Below are positions 42,051 through 53,173 of a DNA stretch of 64,000 bases, one piece after another. The stretch comes from Podospora comata (lineage: Eukaryota > Ascomycota > Sordariomycetes > Sordariales > Podosporaceae). The number at the start of each line of letters is the position of its first letter. The stretch's first letter is position 1. The stretch lies in NCBI GenBank assembly GCA_017354895.1, contig CP071498.1, positions 1,488,001 to 1,552,000 of the forward strand, in the 5' to 3' direction. A model generated the notes under the pieces. The model worked only from the letters and a program-made list of their open reading frames with translations, was not told the DNA's origin and did no database searches. Both the position numbers and the translations under genes were made by a program.

Positions 42051-44886
42051 ACGACCCATTCATCAGGCACATGTACATTTTCTCCCCTTGCTCCCCAGGA
42101 ACCGACGTGACAACCATCACGAACGCCACCTTTCCTAGCGTCGGGACTCAAGCAGTTGCGCGAAGTTACGTTGTGGACTTTATCCGTCCCTTTTAGCCGT
42201 GAACAAACCCTGTCGTGCCATGCAGCCATTGCTTGGCCCCTAGCTTGCCAACCTCAACATCATTTGTCTTGGGCGTGGTTGTTGATGTCTGTCTGTTGGA
42301 TCATGATGGCAGGCTGTTGTTCAACGGTCAGAACCGTGAAGAGGTGAGCTCTGGGTTTGTGAGACGAAGAAGAAAAGGTCAAAGCTTACGAAGTTACTCT
42401 CACTCGCTCGGGGGTTCTTTCTAGGTGCCGGAAAATCTAGATCACCAGAGAATTGATTATGAGAGGACGAGTGACATGTACCTATGCAAGTCATCCTTTC
42501 ATCCAGCTCGTATTACCAATCTCTCTTACCAAGGGGACAAGACAATACCCAGAGCCCCCCAAGACCAGGGAAGAGACATTATTCTGTTCCCTTGTCGTGA
42601 TACACTACCCACTTCCAGACCCATTCTCCCGTCAAGAAGGCGTAGCCGAGGGGAAGGGTGTAAACGAAAGGGAAGCTGCTGCATAGAAAGCACTTCAGGC
42701 AATATATTTTGTTGCCAAAAACAAAAACAAGCATTTCTTTTCCACCCAGGGCCTAACCGACCCGTTTAGGGGCATCATGTACAGCTATTCCTCCCCCCCC
42801 TCCCCCCCGGGGGGATGAGCGATGTGACGATCTTTTGGGCTTCCACTCTGCCGTGAGGTACCGAGGATCTCACTTTTCTCGGTGGGCGACAAGGGTGAGG
42901 GGGAAGGAGCTAGACGATTGCCATGTTGAACTATACCGCAGTAGTATATCTCCGTTTTCAGGGCAGGCATGTATGTGTACTGGGGGATGTTGATGTTGTG
43001 ATTTGGGCAAGCTGCGAAACAGCTAGGATCTCAAAGTCCTTACGTTAGGAAATTCATGGTGGACCTAGAATGGGACACGAGAGGTTACTTTCGCCTTTTT
43101 ACCCTCTTTCCAATCGCCCATACATGTATGTATGTATCTTCCAGGGTGGTAATGAGGCAGAACCCTGAAAATTCCGGAAAGTGAAGGCAGGTAGGTGGAA
43201 GAAGGAACTTTGTTAATTTCAAGAACCGACCAACCCGGCCGAGACAGGTATCCGGGTCCGGGCTCGGGGTTTGTGCCTGGTGCTGCCGGCTTGGTGCTTA
43301 TCATGGGATCCGGCCGGGGGGTTGGGTTAAAATGGTAGGGCTGTAACGTTTATTTAGCATTCAGTTGTGTGATATACTTGTGGTGGTGATACTTGGAAGA
43401 AGGATACCATGTAGCGTTCTTTGCGTTGCTTCATTCCGAGGAAGTTTTCATGCGGTATTGAGGGTCTGACTGTTTACCTACTTACGTTCTCACCAAAACA
43501 GTACTCGAGCTCCTTCGATGCATCATTGCGTCGCCAGTGACTGCTGCTTATAGGTACTTGAGCACCAAAGTTAGGTATGCCAAAAGATGTAAGCTGTCTA
43601 CCTATTCAAGTTTATCCGACGCCGACTGCTTCCCTCCCTCATGGCCGAAAGGGTCTGGTGTTTGTCAGTGATTGGCTAAATAAACCTACCTTACCGTTAT
43701 TATATGCATACATCCCACTTCCTCCTCCAAATCAAACAATGTCTGGACAAGGGCAACGTGCAGGTGCTCTCCAAAAGGTCCGCAGCCTAGTTTCTTATTT
43801 CGTCTTTGTTTTGTCAAACTGGCAAATGCCAAAGCCCACTTAGGGGGCTACTTTCTCCGTCTTTGCATAATCTGCCTCTTCGGGTTTGGTCGGTCGGTAG
43901 GTACATTGAGAGAAACTGTCCCAAACTCCTGGTTTGAAGACAGGTAGGTAAGAAGCGAGCGAAATGTGCATCTCGCAAAATGTGCCTCTCTCGGTATTTT
44001 TAACCCCCTCGATATTAATTGCCTTTCTTTTCCTCCTCACACCCTTGCACCTGTCTCCCTCGGTTTTGGACTTCTCACAACCTTACCTAGGGCTGCCCCT
44101 TCCCCCGCCAAAAAATGGTGCTGCGGACAGACGGAGTCCCCATCATCAATGGTTCGGCCCTTCGGGCGTGAAACTCGGTGGCTTTTGGTACTAGGCATCC
44201 AAACAAGAAACCAAATCGTCAAACTGGCAAACTCATATCCAAAAACTGCTGACCCCAGTTCCGTCCCATCAATGGCGCGGGTATGAAATCCGTGCCCTCT
44301 GCATATCTCGCCCCGAAATGTAGCAACTGCAAATTAGCAGTGGCTAATATAACCCCAGGATCGGGTGCTTCCCCCAGACTTTCACCCATCACAATCGCAC
44401 TTGATATCACACTTAAACCCTACTTACTACCAACGTCGAATACAACCTCCCTACCTTACCCAATGGCAGAAAATAACCGCAGTTTGCTATTCTTCCACTA
44501 AGGCAACAGCACACCTGTCAAGTAGGTACCTGTCTAGGTAATGTTTGAATCGAATTTGGTACATTTCTGACCTCTCACCCAACCTGCGCTCACCCTCCGA
44601 AACCACCAAACCAAAAAAAAAAAAACTCCTGATAAATGCATAAATCCATCCCATCACAACCCTATCCCAACCAACCCTCTCGAAAAACAAAAAGATGAAA
44701 AAAGATGATGTCTCAAATCCCACACCAATGCACCTCCCTTCCCCCAAAAATCCTTGCCCAATGCAAGAAATATAACAACGAAAAAATAAAATAAAAAAAA
44801 CAAACAATGAATCAATGCCAAAAAACCACTGTAAATGTAAAATGTTGAAACAAAGAAAAGAAAGGGGGGGTATCACTCAATCAAAC

Positions 44887-47800
44887 TCAATCCACATTCC
44901 ACCTCCCATCACCACCACCCTCCACCAAATCCAACCAACTCCTCACCGCCTCCCTCAAAATACTCTCTCTCCCACCACCACTACCCTCCTGCTGCTGCTG
45001 TTGCTCCTGCTTCCTATCCTCAATCACATCCAGTATTATCTCCTCCAACGCCCCCAAAAGCACAGTCTTGCACCTCGACCGCGGAACCTCTGGCGCCATT
45101 CCCCCACCTAGCCCCCCTCTCCCGCCGTGGTGGTGATGGGTAGCATGAGCCGAGCGAGCATCCCCCTGCGTCGAAGTGCTATTGCTTCTCTCCCTGCGTT
45201 TGCTCGTCGACCGGGAGGAACACGACGAACTAGCTTTGCTTATCATGTCTGTCCCCCCCGCAGCCATGACCTTCTCGACCGCTTCGACGAGCGTCTCGTC
45301 AAGGCTGACGATGAGTTCCTCGATGAACTCGTCTTGTACCTGCCCCCCATCGGCGGCGGCCGGGGTTGTCAGGGCGGCAGCAGCAGGCGTCAGAGGAGTC
45401 ATCGCCGCCGCCTGAGGGGATGGCGTCCTGCCGCTCAAAGACCCGTCTGTGTAGCCGGGCTTGACCAGGCGACGGTAGTGGATGCGGGTGATGGTAAACG
45501 TAGTCGTGTCAGCCACGATGGCGGAGCTGATGTCGACCCATCTCTCTGCGTCCCCGTCGGCCGAGAAGGCGTCGGGCAACACTTGCGGGGTGGGCTCGGC
45601 TCGCATCGAGGCCTTGATTTGCTTGACCAAGTCGTTCTGCGCTGGTACGGCCTGCAGGACAAAGTCCGGGTGGTATTGCTGTAGCCAGCCGGCGACGTTC
45701 AGGGGGACATCTCCGTCGGCAGAGAAACGGCAGGACTGTTCAAAAGTGTCCAGGCCAGACCCGAAGCCGGCGGCTGACAGGTAGCCACTGCTGGAGGGGG
45801 AGCTCACTGCACTCTCAAATGATGTCAAGAAATCAGGCAGCGGTATGTCAACGTCAATCACGCCATCATGGATGTTGATGGAGGTCTTGACTGGCGATTC
45901 AAACGCCCCCGACGGATCCGGGGTCCTCTGCAGTTTCGGAGGTGGATTTGACTGATCAGAGAGCCCGAGTGTGTCTGCTGATGCCCGCCCCGGAGAAGCA
46001 GCATCTCCACAACCACTCACTGGAGACGACACCTGAGCGTCAACAACTGGTTTCGTTCCCGAACCCTTTCCAGACTCTGTGAAGACCATGGTTAATGCGG
46101 CGCCAGAGGGCCGCCGCGCATTGATCGGAGACCCGGGGACCCCATTTTGCTCTTCAGCGAAATCCGGAGTCCTGGCAGTAGAATCTCGTCGACGTGTGGG
46201 CCAAAAACCGCTGATAACGCTCCATCGAGAGCTTTCACGACGCTCGTTGGCACCTGTACCATCGTCCCTGGTGAGGCGCTTCAGGTCATTGGCGGCGACG
46301 CTATTGCTGCTTCCCGGCCGGCCTGGTGAAAAGAGATCAGCTGCCTGGCCTGTGGCAAAGTGCGGTACGCTGGTCTCGGCTGTGATGGTTGCAGTTGTGG
46401 CGGCACTGCTTTTGCGCGTGTTGTGGTCAGCGCCCCTGATCGGGAGATGAGCTGTCCGCATTGACGTCGCATCTGAAGCCCGCCGCTCGTGTCGCCCCTC
46501 CATGCTCAGATGGGCCAAGGGAGGCGGGACCCCAGTTCCACGAGCATGCTGTGACTGTAAACTGAGATTGCGCGAATGCGAGGGCACTCTCGACCCTGTT
46601 CGTCGATTGATTCTGCGCCGTAAGGATTCTTCTTTCAGTATCGGAACTACAAAGGAGGGAGGGGACTGGGAGAGCGTGCCAAAGGACGTCGAAGTGCTTG
46701 GCCGGTGCGCTCTGATGGTGGGTATCTGTTGCGATGCAGGCAGGAAGGCAGCCAGCAGGAAAATCAAACGACGAGCCGCAATCTTGTTGTCGCTCACAAT
46801 GATGGTACGGGCGGGTACCATATTGTCCTCGTCCGCTTTTGCCTTTTTCTGCAAGAAATACCTCCGACGGTATTCGTGAGGACTGAGGGCCTGGAGCCAG
46901 TCGGTGTGTGTAGCCAGGAAGCTGGTCAGCAATGTGTAGATGAAGAAGCCCTGCTCCTTTCCACCAGCCCATTTGGCCACACTGCGGGCTTCATCTCGCC
47001 ATATCGGCCATCGATTCTGCCCAGTTGTCACACGGGAGGCCCGAATGCCTGCCACAATTCTGGTCTTGGCAGCATTTACTTCTTCTTTGATGTGACGATT
47101 TTCAAGCAGACAATTGGGTAGCAAGGTGATCGGCTTCGCATTCGTCTTTGGGGGTTTGACCGGAGCACCGTCTTCGCTGCGGCGTCCAGACATGGGCATC
47201 GCTCGTGCCATGTGCTGAAGACTCGGCAGCGGATCGGGAGAGGTCAAATCTGCCTGTCTGAGCATCTGGAAAATAACACTCGCTGCTTTTGACTGCAAAT
47301 GGGTTAATGTCCGCATTATGATATCCCAGTGTTGCGTGATGCTGTCGATCTGATCTTCCATATCACTGCTGAAACTGGTCTCAAAGGAGTCCACCGCGTG
47401 GCCAGGTTGATTCCCGACCAGAGTCCATCCTGAGCGCCGGGCCGAGCTGAATGATGATGGGAATGAGTCCTGCTCCGTATACGAGTTGGAGCCTCTGAAG
47501 GCAGGTCTAGCTGACGGCGTTGTGGTTGACTGAGGAGGCGGGGGAAGACTGATTATCAGAGCAACAGCATACATTGGCGTTCGTTTCTGCTTGGGTTGGA
47601 ACTTCTTTTTCTTCACCTTGTTGTCGTCCGAAGTTGGAGGGAAGGGATAGCTAGTGCTCTCTTCGGCACCGGCCGGTGTAAGTTTTTCGTCCAAGGGCAG
47701 GTTTACCGGAAACAGCCTCGTGATCAGCACTTTCTTGCGCTCATATCCCCGGCTTGCAACACCTGGAGTGGGCGGGGTCGTCATTGGTGGTGGGTTTTCC

Positions 47801-48573
47801 GAAGAGAATGACTGCGATAGTCTGTTCGCCCTCATGCTGGATCTGCCCATGGAACTTCGACCATCTGAGAACATGGAACCATTGTCCAGCGGCCGGGCCT
47901 CGGATGGTACAACGTGGACTTTTGTCGATGTTCCTTTATAGGCCATGAGCTCCGAGTTACCAAAGATACAGCTGGAAAACGTGGCCAATTCCTCCCGATA
48001 CTCGCGCCATGCGCGCTGAGACTCGCTTTCCACATAACCCTGAGTCCGGCTGTGAACTGACGGTCTCCGATCAAAAGCACCCTGCCTGGTCTTGGGGCTT
48101 CCCTGCTGGATGATGATGGGACGGCCAGCAGTCGTAATCGGAGGCTTTCGGGGCGATGCCGGATTTCGTCTCTCCTGCACCGAATAAGAGCCGGCCGTGG
48201 CCGACGGGCGATCCGCATATCCGGCTGGGACGGCCGGAGGGGCCTGACTGTCATACAACAGAGAAGCCGCAACCGAACTCAGGGCATCTTGCATGATGAT
48301 GATGCGCACATCCTGCACGCCGAGGTCGATATCGGCATTATAATCGAACGCGTTCGTGGAGGAGCTGGTGAGTGGCGAAGAGCCGCTGGATAAGGGGTAG
48401 AGCTGGTTGGCGCGATGTTCAAACAAGTCTTGCGGATCGGGAAAGAGCAGGTTTCGCGTGTGGATGTCTTCCTGTACCGATTCGAGTGAGAATGGCTTAT
48501 GGGAAGACGCCTGAGCCGAGGGTACGGCCCCTGTCCCGGCCGCCGCACCGAGGTTGAAGAGTTTCCCGAGCAT
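44887..48573 (-). CDS. Folliculin-interacting protein (FNIP/Lst4-like)
   Basis: Fungal FNIP/Lst4 proteins pair with folliculin/Lst7 on the vacuole and act as a GAP complex for the RagC/D-type GTPase (Gtr2 in yeast), promoting TORC1 activation by amino acids. This is a single uninterrupted frame of 1228 aa from the ATG at 48573; four more open codons upstream start with TTG and are not used. The N-terminal longin-like part holds the family strand DVRIIIMQDALSS (about 88-100), later a KVHVVPSEARP strand and PMYAVALIISLP. The middle carries the helical FNIP segment (DMEDQIDSITQHWDIIMRTL) and the DENN-like block NRWPIWRDEARSVAKWAGGK with TIIVSDNKIAARRLIFLLAAF. The C-terminal half is largely disordered with Ser-rich inserts. 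An (AG)n tract precedes the ATG by 25 bp. The call is by family resemblance; the middle blocks make it fairly secure. Confidence 0.82.
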   Translation of the reverse strand: MLGKLFNLGAAAGTGAVPSAQASSHKPFSLESVQEDIHTRNLLFPDPQDLFEHRANQLYPLSSGSSPLTSSSTNAFDYNADIDLGVQDVRIIIMQDALSSVAASLLYDSQAPPAVPAGYADRPSATAGSYSVQERRNPASPRKPPITTAGRPIIIQQGSPKTRQGAFDRRPSVHSRTQGYVESESQRAWREYREELATFSSCIFGNSELMAYKGTSTKVHVVPSEARPLDNGSMFSDGRSSMGRSSMRANRLSQSFSSENPPPMTTPPTPGVASRGYERKKVLITRLFPVNLPLDEKLTPAGAEESTSYPFPPTSDDNKVKKKKFQPKQKRTPMYAVALIISLPPPPQSTTTPSARPAFRGSNSYTEQDSFPSSFSSARRSGWTLVGNQPGHAVDSFETSFSSDMEDQIDSITQHWDIIMRTLTHLQSKAASVIFQMLRQADLTSPDPLPSLQHMARAMPMSGRRSEDGAPVKPPKTNAKPITLLPNCLLENRHIKEEVNAAKTRIVAGIRASRVTTGQNRWPIWRDEARSVAKWAGGKEQGFFIYTLLTSFLATHTDWLQALSPHEYRRRYFLQKKAKADEDNMVPARTIIVSDNKIAARRLIFLLAAFLPASQQIPTIRAHRPSTSTSFGTLSQSPPSFVVPILKEESLRRRINRRTGSRVPSHSRNLSLQSQHARGTGVPPPLAHLSMEGRHERRASDATSMRTAHLPIRGADHNTRKSSAATTATITAETSVPHFATGQAADLFSPGRPGSSNSVAANDLKRLTRDDGTGANERRESSRWSVISGFWPTRRRDSTARTPDFAEEQNGVPGSPINARRPSGAALTMVFTESGKGSGTKPVVDAQVSSPVSGCGDAASPGRASADTLGLSDQSNPPPKLQRTPDPSGAFESPVKTSINIHDGVIDVDIPLPDFLTSFESAVSSPSSSGYLSAAGFGSGLDTFEQSCRFSADGDVPLNVAGWLQQYHPDFVLQAVPAQNDLVKQIKASMRAEPTPQVLPDAFSADGDAERWVDISSAIVADTTTFTITRIHYRRLVKPGYTDGSLSGRTPSPQAAAMTPLTPAAAALTTPAAADGGQVQDEFIEELIVSLDETLVEAVEKVMAAGGTDMISKASSSCSSRSTSKRRERSNSTSTQGDARSAHATHHHHGGRGGLGGGMAPEVPRSRCKTVLLGALEEIILDVIEDRKQEQQQQQEGSGGGRESILREAVRSWLDLVEGGGDGRWNVD

Positions 48574-48594
48574 CTTTACCGACAACTGAGAAAT

Positions 48595-48598
<4 letters not shown>

Positions 48599-48635
<37 letters not shown>
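48599..48635. repeat. (AG)n tract in the leader of the FNIP-like gene
   Basis: 37 bp of perfect AG repeat (CT on the transcribed-sense minus strand), 25 bp upstream of the ATG. A pyrimidine tract so close to a start codon is likely to lie in the 5' untranslated region or core promoter. Confidence 0.92.
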
Positions 48636-48637
<2 letters not shown>

Positions 48638-51600
48638 GTATACCAGACAAGTCGCGAGACTGTCTCTATTGGCATATCAAACGGCGCCCGACCACCGAAC
48701 TAGCATCCTCACTGGCGGCAGCTGAGGCATCGATATGGAAGAACTGCTGACGTGGTCGAATATGTTATGAGAATGAGCGTTCCTGGAGCCTCGATAGGAG
48801 TTGGATCTGGTATCGCCTAACCAGAGGTGAGATGGATTTCAAAGGAGGGACGAGAGGGCAAAGACCAAGACGTGGACGAGGAGGAAGCCAGGGCGGCGCG
48901 TGAGTGCGTTGTGCTCTTGGTGGTTATCTGGCTCCTGACCAAGCAGGACGGACGTGTTATGAAAGAAGAAAGGAATGGCTGACCAGCCAGATGCAGGCGC
49001 TTGGACAAGCGCTATGCTGTGTTGAAAGTGAGAAGTTGGTGTGAGAGAGAGCACTTGTCGGCTGGTCAGGTCAGGTATCGGGTATCAGATCAGGTCCGGA
49101 AACGGCTTATTGCGCCCGGAGAGACAGGAAACACGAGAGCCCCGCGTTGTTGGAGCGACAGCGGATGGCGGGCTAGATACCAAAAATCGGCTACCAGTAC
49201 TCCGTAGTGTTCTTCCGAATGGTTAGCACCAGATCAGCGCCAGGTATGGTTTTTGTCTGGCTGTGGAGTTGGGTAGACCCGAGCAGGCCGGACCTGGCGA
49301 TGCCAGGGTTCGAGGTAGAGATAGGAGGGGAGGGCGGTGGGGGGGCGGCCAGGGAATGAGAGGGAATGAGAGAGCACGAGAGCTCGAGCGAGGGGCCGAG
49401 GGGGCGGTCCAAGATGATGCACAAGGAAACCAATGCAGAGAGGGATAAAGGGCGGCTCTGGTAGGATATACAACTCATCAGGCCAATTGTACTCTCGGCA
49501 GCCAACACTCAATTGCTCTGCCTTCTCTCTCTTCCCATGGAATGGCGGTGACGGCGAGAGCGGCGGTTGGATGGACGTCGTTGCGTTGTTGCAGGGCAGC
49601 ACTGCGCACCCACAGCGCACCCTACCTCGTACCGCGCGAACAGGAGCTGGTGGGGCACTCTCTCACTGAAGGTGGGGCCTGCCTTGATGGGCTAGACACC
49701 ATGGTAAAAGTAACGTATCTTTCTCCATCTCTCCCGTCCACCACTTGAACCAAAAATAATTACCACTACCCATCACTTATGGCTCTCACTTGCATCTTGC
49801 AGTTGTGTGTGCACGACACTCGCATGTGTAGCTACTGGTAGATTACCGACATAAATACAATGCCTCAACAACCCAGCCAAGGCCCAAATCCGGGGTACCT
49901 GGGCCAGACTGCTGCCACGCTTCCTCAGCAGTCCCCTCAGCAATCCCCTCAGCATCTCAGTTGAGGGTCCACCAGCCTGCCGGCAGTTTCACTTCAGAAA
50001 GAATCTCCAAAGACAATCAAGCCATCCACATGACGTCCAACAAGCAACATGTCGACCACAGTTCTACAACTGCCCGCCGCCTGACCTGAGTGCCACTTCA
50101 CCTCGCCGCCCTTCTCCCCCCTCCACCGGATAGCGACTCGTGTCTCCCCGAGCTTGCGGCCCAATGATTCGAAATCACCAAAACCTCTCGCTCTGAAGCA
50201 ATCGGCGTGTTGCAGGGGTCCTGGTGCTTCTGGGGAAGCATCCGACAGTCTGGCTCCCAATCGTTGAAGGCGTTGGGCTGACGGGCTCACCGCCAGAATG
50301 ATGCTCATCATCTTTCCCGTCGTCCCTTTTTCCGGCAGTCGATCAACCTCTGCGCGGAATGAAAGAAGCCGGCTCGTGCCCGTTGACGCGTAAGACATCA
50401 CAGCCGATGATGTTGGTGCAACATCAGCCATCATCAGCAAAAGGCACCGTCCTCGCCAGCAATGACATTATAATATTGCCCCATTAGGCTGTTCGTGGTC
50501 GGCCCGCACTAACCATCCACCCGACGACTCTTCCTCCTGGTGTGTGAGGCTCGGGCCTCTCCGGCCTGGGCTCAGTCTCACCCAACCCCTGTGATATCAG
50601 CCGGTGCCGCTTCTCTACATCGGTCACACAAGACTAGTTGGTGTTCGCAACGGCAACAAAAGCAGAAGACGTTTCCCGAACTCTGCCCAGTCCAACTTCC
50701 GACTGTATCCATCCATCCAGCAATATCTGACCCTCGACGACACCCTCTTTAAACAAGCCCGCTTCACACCTGCATCGCTAACGTACACAAGCTCGGTTTG
50801 CGTAAACTGCGCGGCCCTTGTACACTGCAAATCCAATTGGCACACGACAAATAACATGGCGAGCGCGCAGCTCAAAATGCCCCAATGAGGAAACCCAAGG
50901 ATGCAACATGGTCAGGCTAGGCTGTCCTGTTTGATTCCCTCAGAAGCAGCGTAAGCCTCTACCTATGATCTGTCTCTTTTTCTCTTCCGGAGATAACAAT
51001 GCCGTCTTTACCGGCACCTTAGCATCAGGCGGTTGGCCGTGTAGTATTCCCCAATTTCCTGTTGTTACATTGCTGGAAGTGAAGCATTCTTGGTTTATGG
51101 GGTCCCAAGAGATCCCGCAGGCCCTCGTCACGATTTATCAGCTCCCGGTCATTTCTCTCAGCCACATGTGCTGTATCACCACTCGCCGTCCCTAAGAACT
51201 GGGAAAAGCGCCGTTTTCTTACATACATACGAGGCCATATCTACCTGCTCTTGCACCACCTCCCAAGCTTCTTTTGCATTTCCAAGACCTGGGTTCTTGG
51301 AAACAAGAAAAGATCTGATAGGCTTTGTGCCTTAACAACCCCTCTCTAGCCGTCCATGTTCGTTGTTCATCATTCCCCACCCCCACGTTTCCTCTTCACA
51401 ACCCCCCATCCCGCCCGCCACTACCCACATCAAGGCCCAGACCATAGCTTCGGGTATGGGTTTGGGCCAGCACAATGAAACCAAGCGAGAGCGAAGAAGG
51501 GTCCCATTGATCTGTCACGAAAATAACCAAGGCAGACATGTGTTTCCTTTTCAGCAGCCATCCACCCATCCCACTTCTTTTCGTGTGTGAACCCCTCTCC

Positions 51601-51792
51601 CTTCCCGCTCCTCCCCTTCCCTTTTTTTTTAAAGGGGGGGGACCCCACACCGATCATCGGACTATGTAACCTCTTTGCTTGGGGTTTAAGATGGGGCTCT
51701 GCCCGAGGGTATTGTAGTAGCTGCAGGTGCTGAGGGGGAGGGGAGGGGAGGAGTGGCAACGGGTCATCTCTTTTCCCCTCATCTCGAGCTCT

Positions 51793-51814
51793 GAGAGAGA
51801 GAGAGAGAGAGAGA
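51793..51814. repeat. (GA)n microsatellite
   Basis: About eleven GA units in intergenic DNA. Confidence 0.88.
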
Positions 51815-53173
51815 CGCCGAGGATTACCACTCGCTCGCTCGAGGCATCAATCATCAGGCGAGATTGATCGTGATGAGGGGTTGCATGATGTTTTTGATGA
51901 GCCTCAAGGGTAAGTGATGGCCGTTTTGAATTGTTGGTTTGTAGCCGCCAGAGCCGCCGTTGGGGAAAAAAGAAAATAGATATTGGGTAGCCGACTACCT
52001 TGCATACATGATACATATGTAGACACGTGCATACATGCCCCATCGGGTCCAAACTGCTTTTTGATAGGGGGCATAGGGGTTTACCCTGAGCTGCAGAGGC
52101 GCGCGGGGGGAGCAATTACCGCGGCTATGATATCAATCAAAACCGTTGAGAGACGAGCGTACATGTTGGACATTTCTTCACAACAGCCATGCACAAAACA
52201 TACTGAGCATCATCAAGCCTGCCCTGTCCTGCGTCAATAAGGTTTGAACCTCAAACTGGCTTCAAACCCGAGGGAGGCAAAAAAAAAGCGAAAAAAAAAA
52301 GACGTCGACGACCGACCTGAGTCAGCCTACCTCGGACTTCCGAGTAAGGGAACTTTCATGTTGTAAAACGAGCACTGTCATTTTCTTGCCCCCTCAATGA
52401 TTGTGTCACCTACGATCCAAAACACAACTGCTGGGGAAATAATCCCTGGTTGTTGGTCTTCCGGGGACACAAAGAGGCCGATGGCGGGCCGAAAAGAGAG
52501 GCTCCCAAAGAAAGGTCCAAGATTTTATGGGACTTGAGCCCTTTCAACAAATTAAATACTGTCCCCCCAGAAACCATCACCTTGAATTCACAACGAAGAG
52601 GGATAGATGGATGTACAGAGGGGCAAAATGATCTTCCAGCTCTGAACGAAGAAAAATAAAAATGAAGCGAATACCCCTCCCGAAAGTTTCAGCATGTAAG
52701 GCGCTTAACTCGCGGTCGAGTTTCACAAATCAACAATAAAAGGGGTCATTTGTTCCGGTTTCTGACCGTTTGTCTGAGGCCGACGAATAGAATATATGCC
52801 GCCGTTATGGTCGATACTGAGTCAACAAGCAAGTTACTTTTGGAGATTTGTTATCCCCAGGTAAAAAGGCAGGTACAAAAGCATAGCAATAAAAAAAACA
52901 CAATACCTTCCTCTATCTCTATTGCTCTCCTTCTGCCATTCACACTCAATGAGTACAGGAAATAGATCAACGAATCTAACAATACAACACAATGCAAAAC
53001 CACCGCTTCTTCCCACCCTCTGTTGACTTTACTCCTCAAGTCCAAAACCTGAGATAAAACACGCATGCCGCCAGCATGTAGCCTCCTGAGAAAACATATG
53101 GGCCCGGCCAGGTTTACCTGTATCCCATCTATCCATTTTTCTCTCTAAATAACCGCTGTACTCCCCCCATCAC

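Larger units (their letters stand above)
39521..44886. other. 5.4-kb gene-poor interval
   Basis: Contains the lactonase-fold promoter at its left end and the 3' flank of the folliculin-interacting gene at its right end. Open frames in between (up to about 146 codons, for example 40604..41044) lack domains and overlap frames on the other strand. TAGGTAGG/CCTACCTA blocks cluster at 43187, 43891, 43941 and 44521, and a CAGA repeat lies at 42029-42050. No gene is supported. Confidence 0.45.
48586..53173. other. 4.6-kb gene-poor interval
   Basis: Between the FNIP-like gene start and the zinc transporter stop. It holds two AG/GA dinucleotide tracts (48599 and about 51793) and G/C homopolymer runs around 51600-51760. 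The longest frame, 148 codons on the minus strand (49994..50440), starts in plausible sequence but has no family match I recognise. No gene is supported. Confidence 0.45.

Noticed and set aside
49994-50440. 148-codon minus-strand frame
   Set aside because: Some protein-like stretches but no recognisable family and no supporting exon; kept only as a note.
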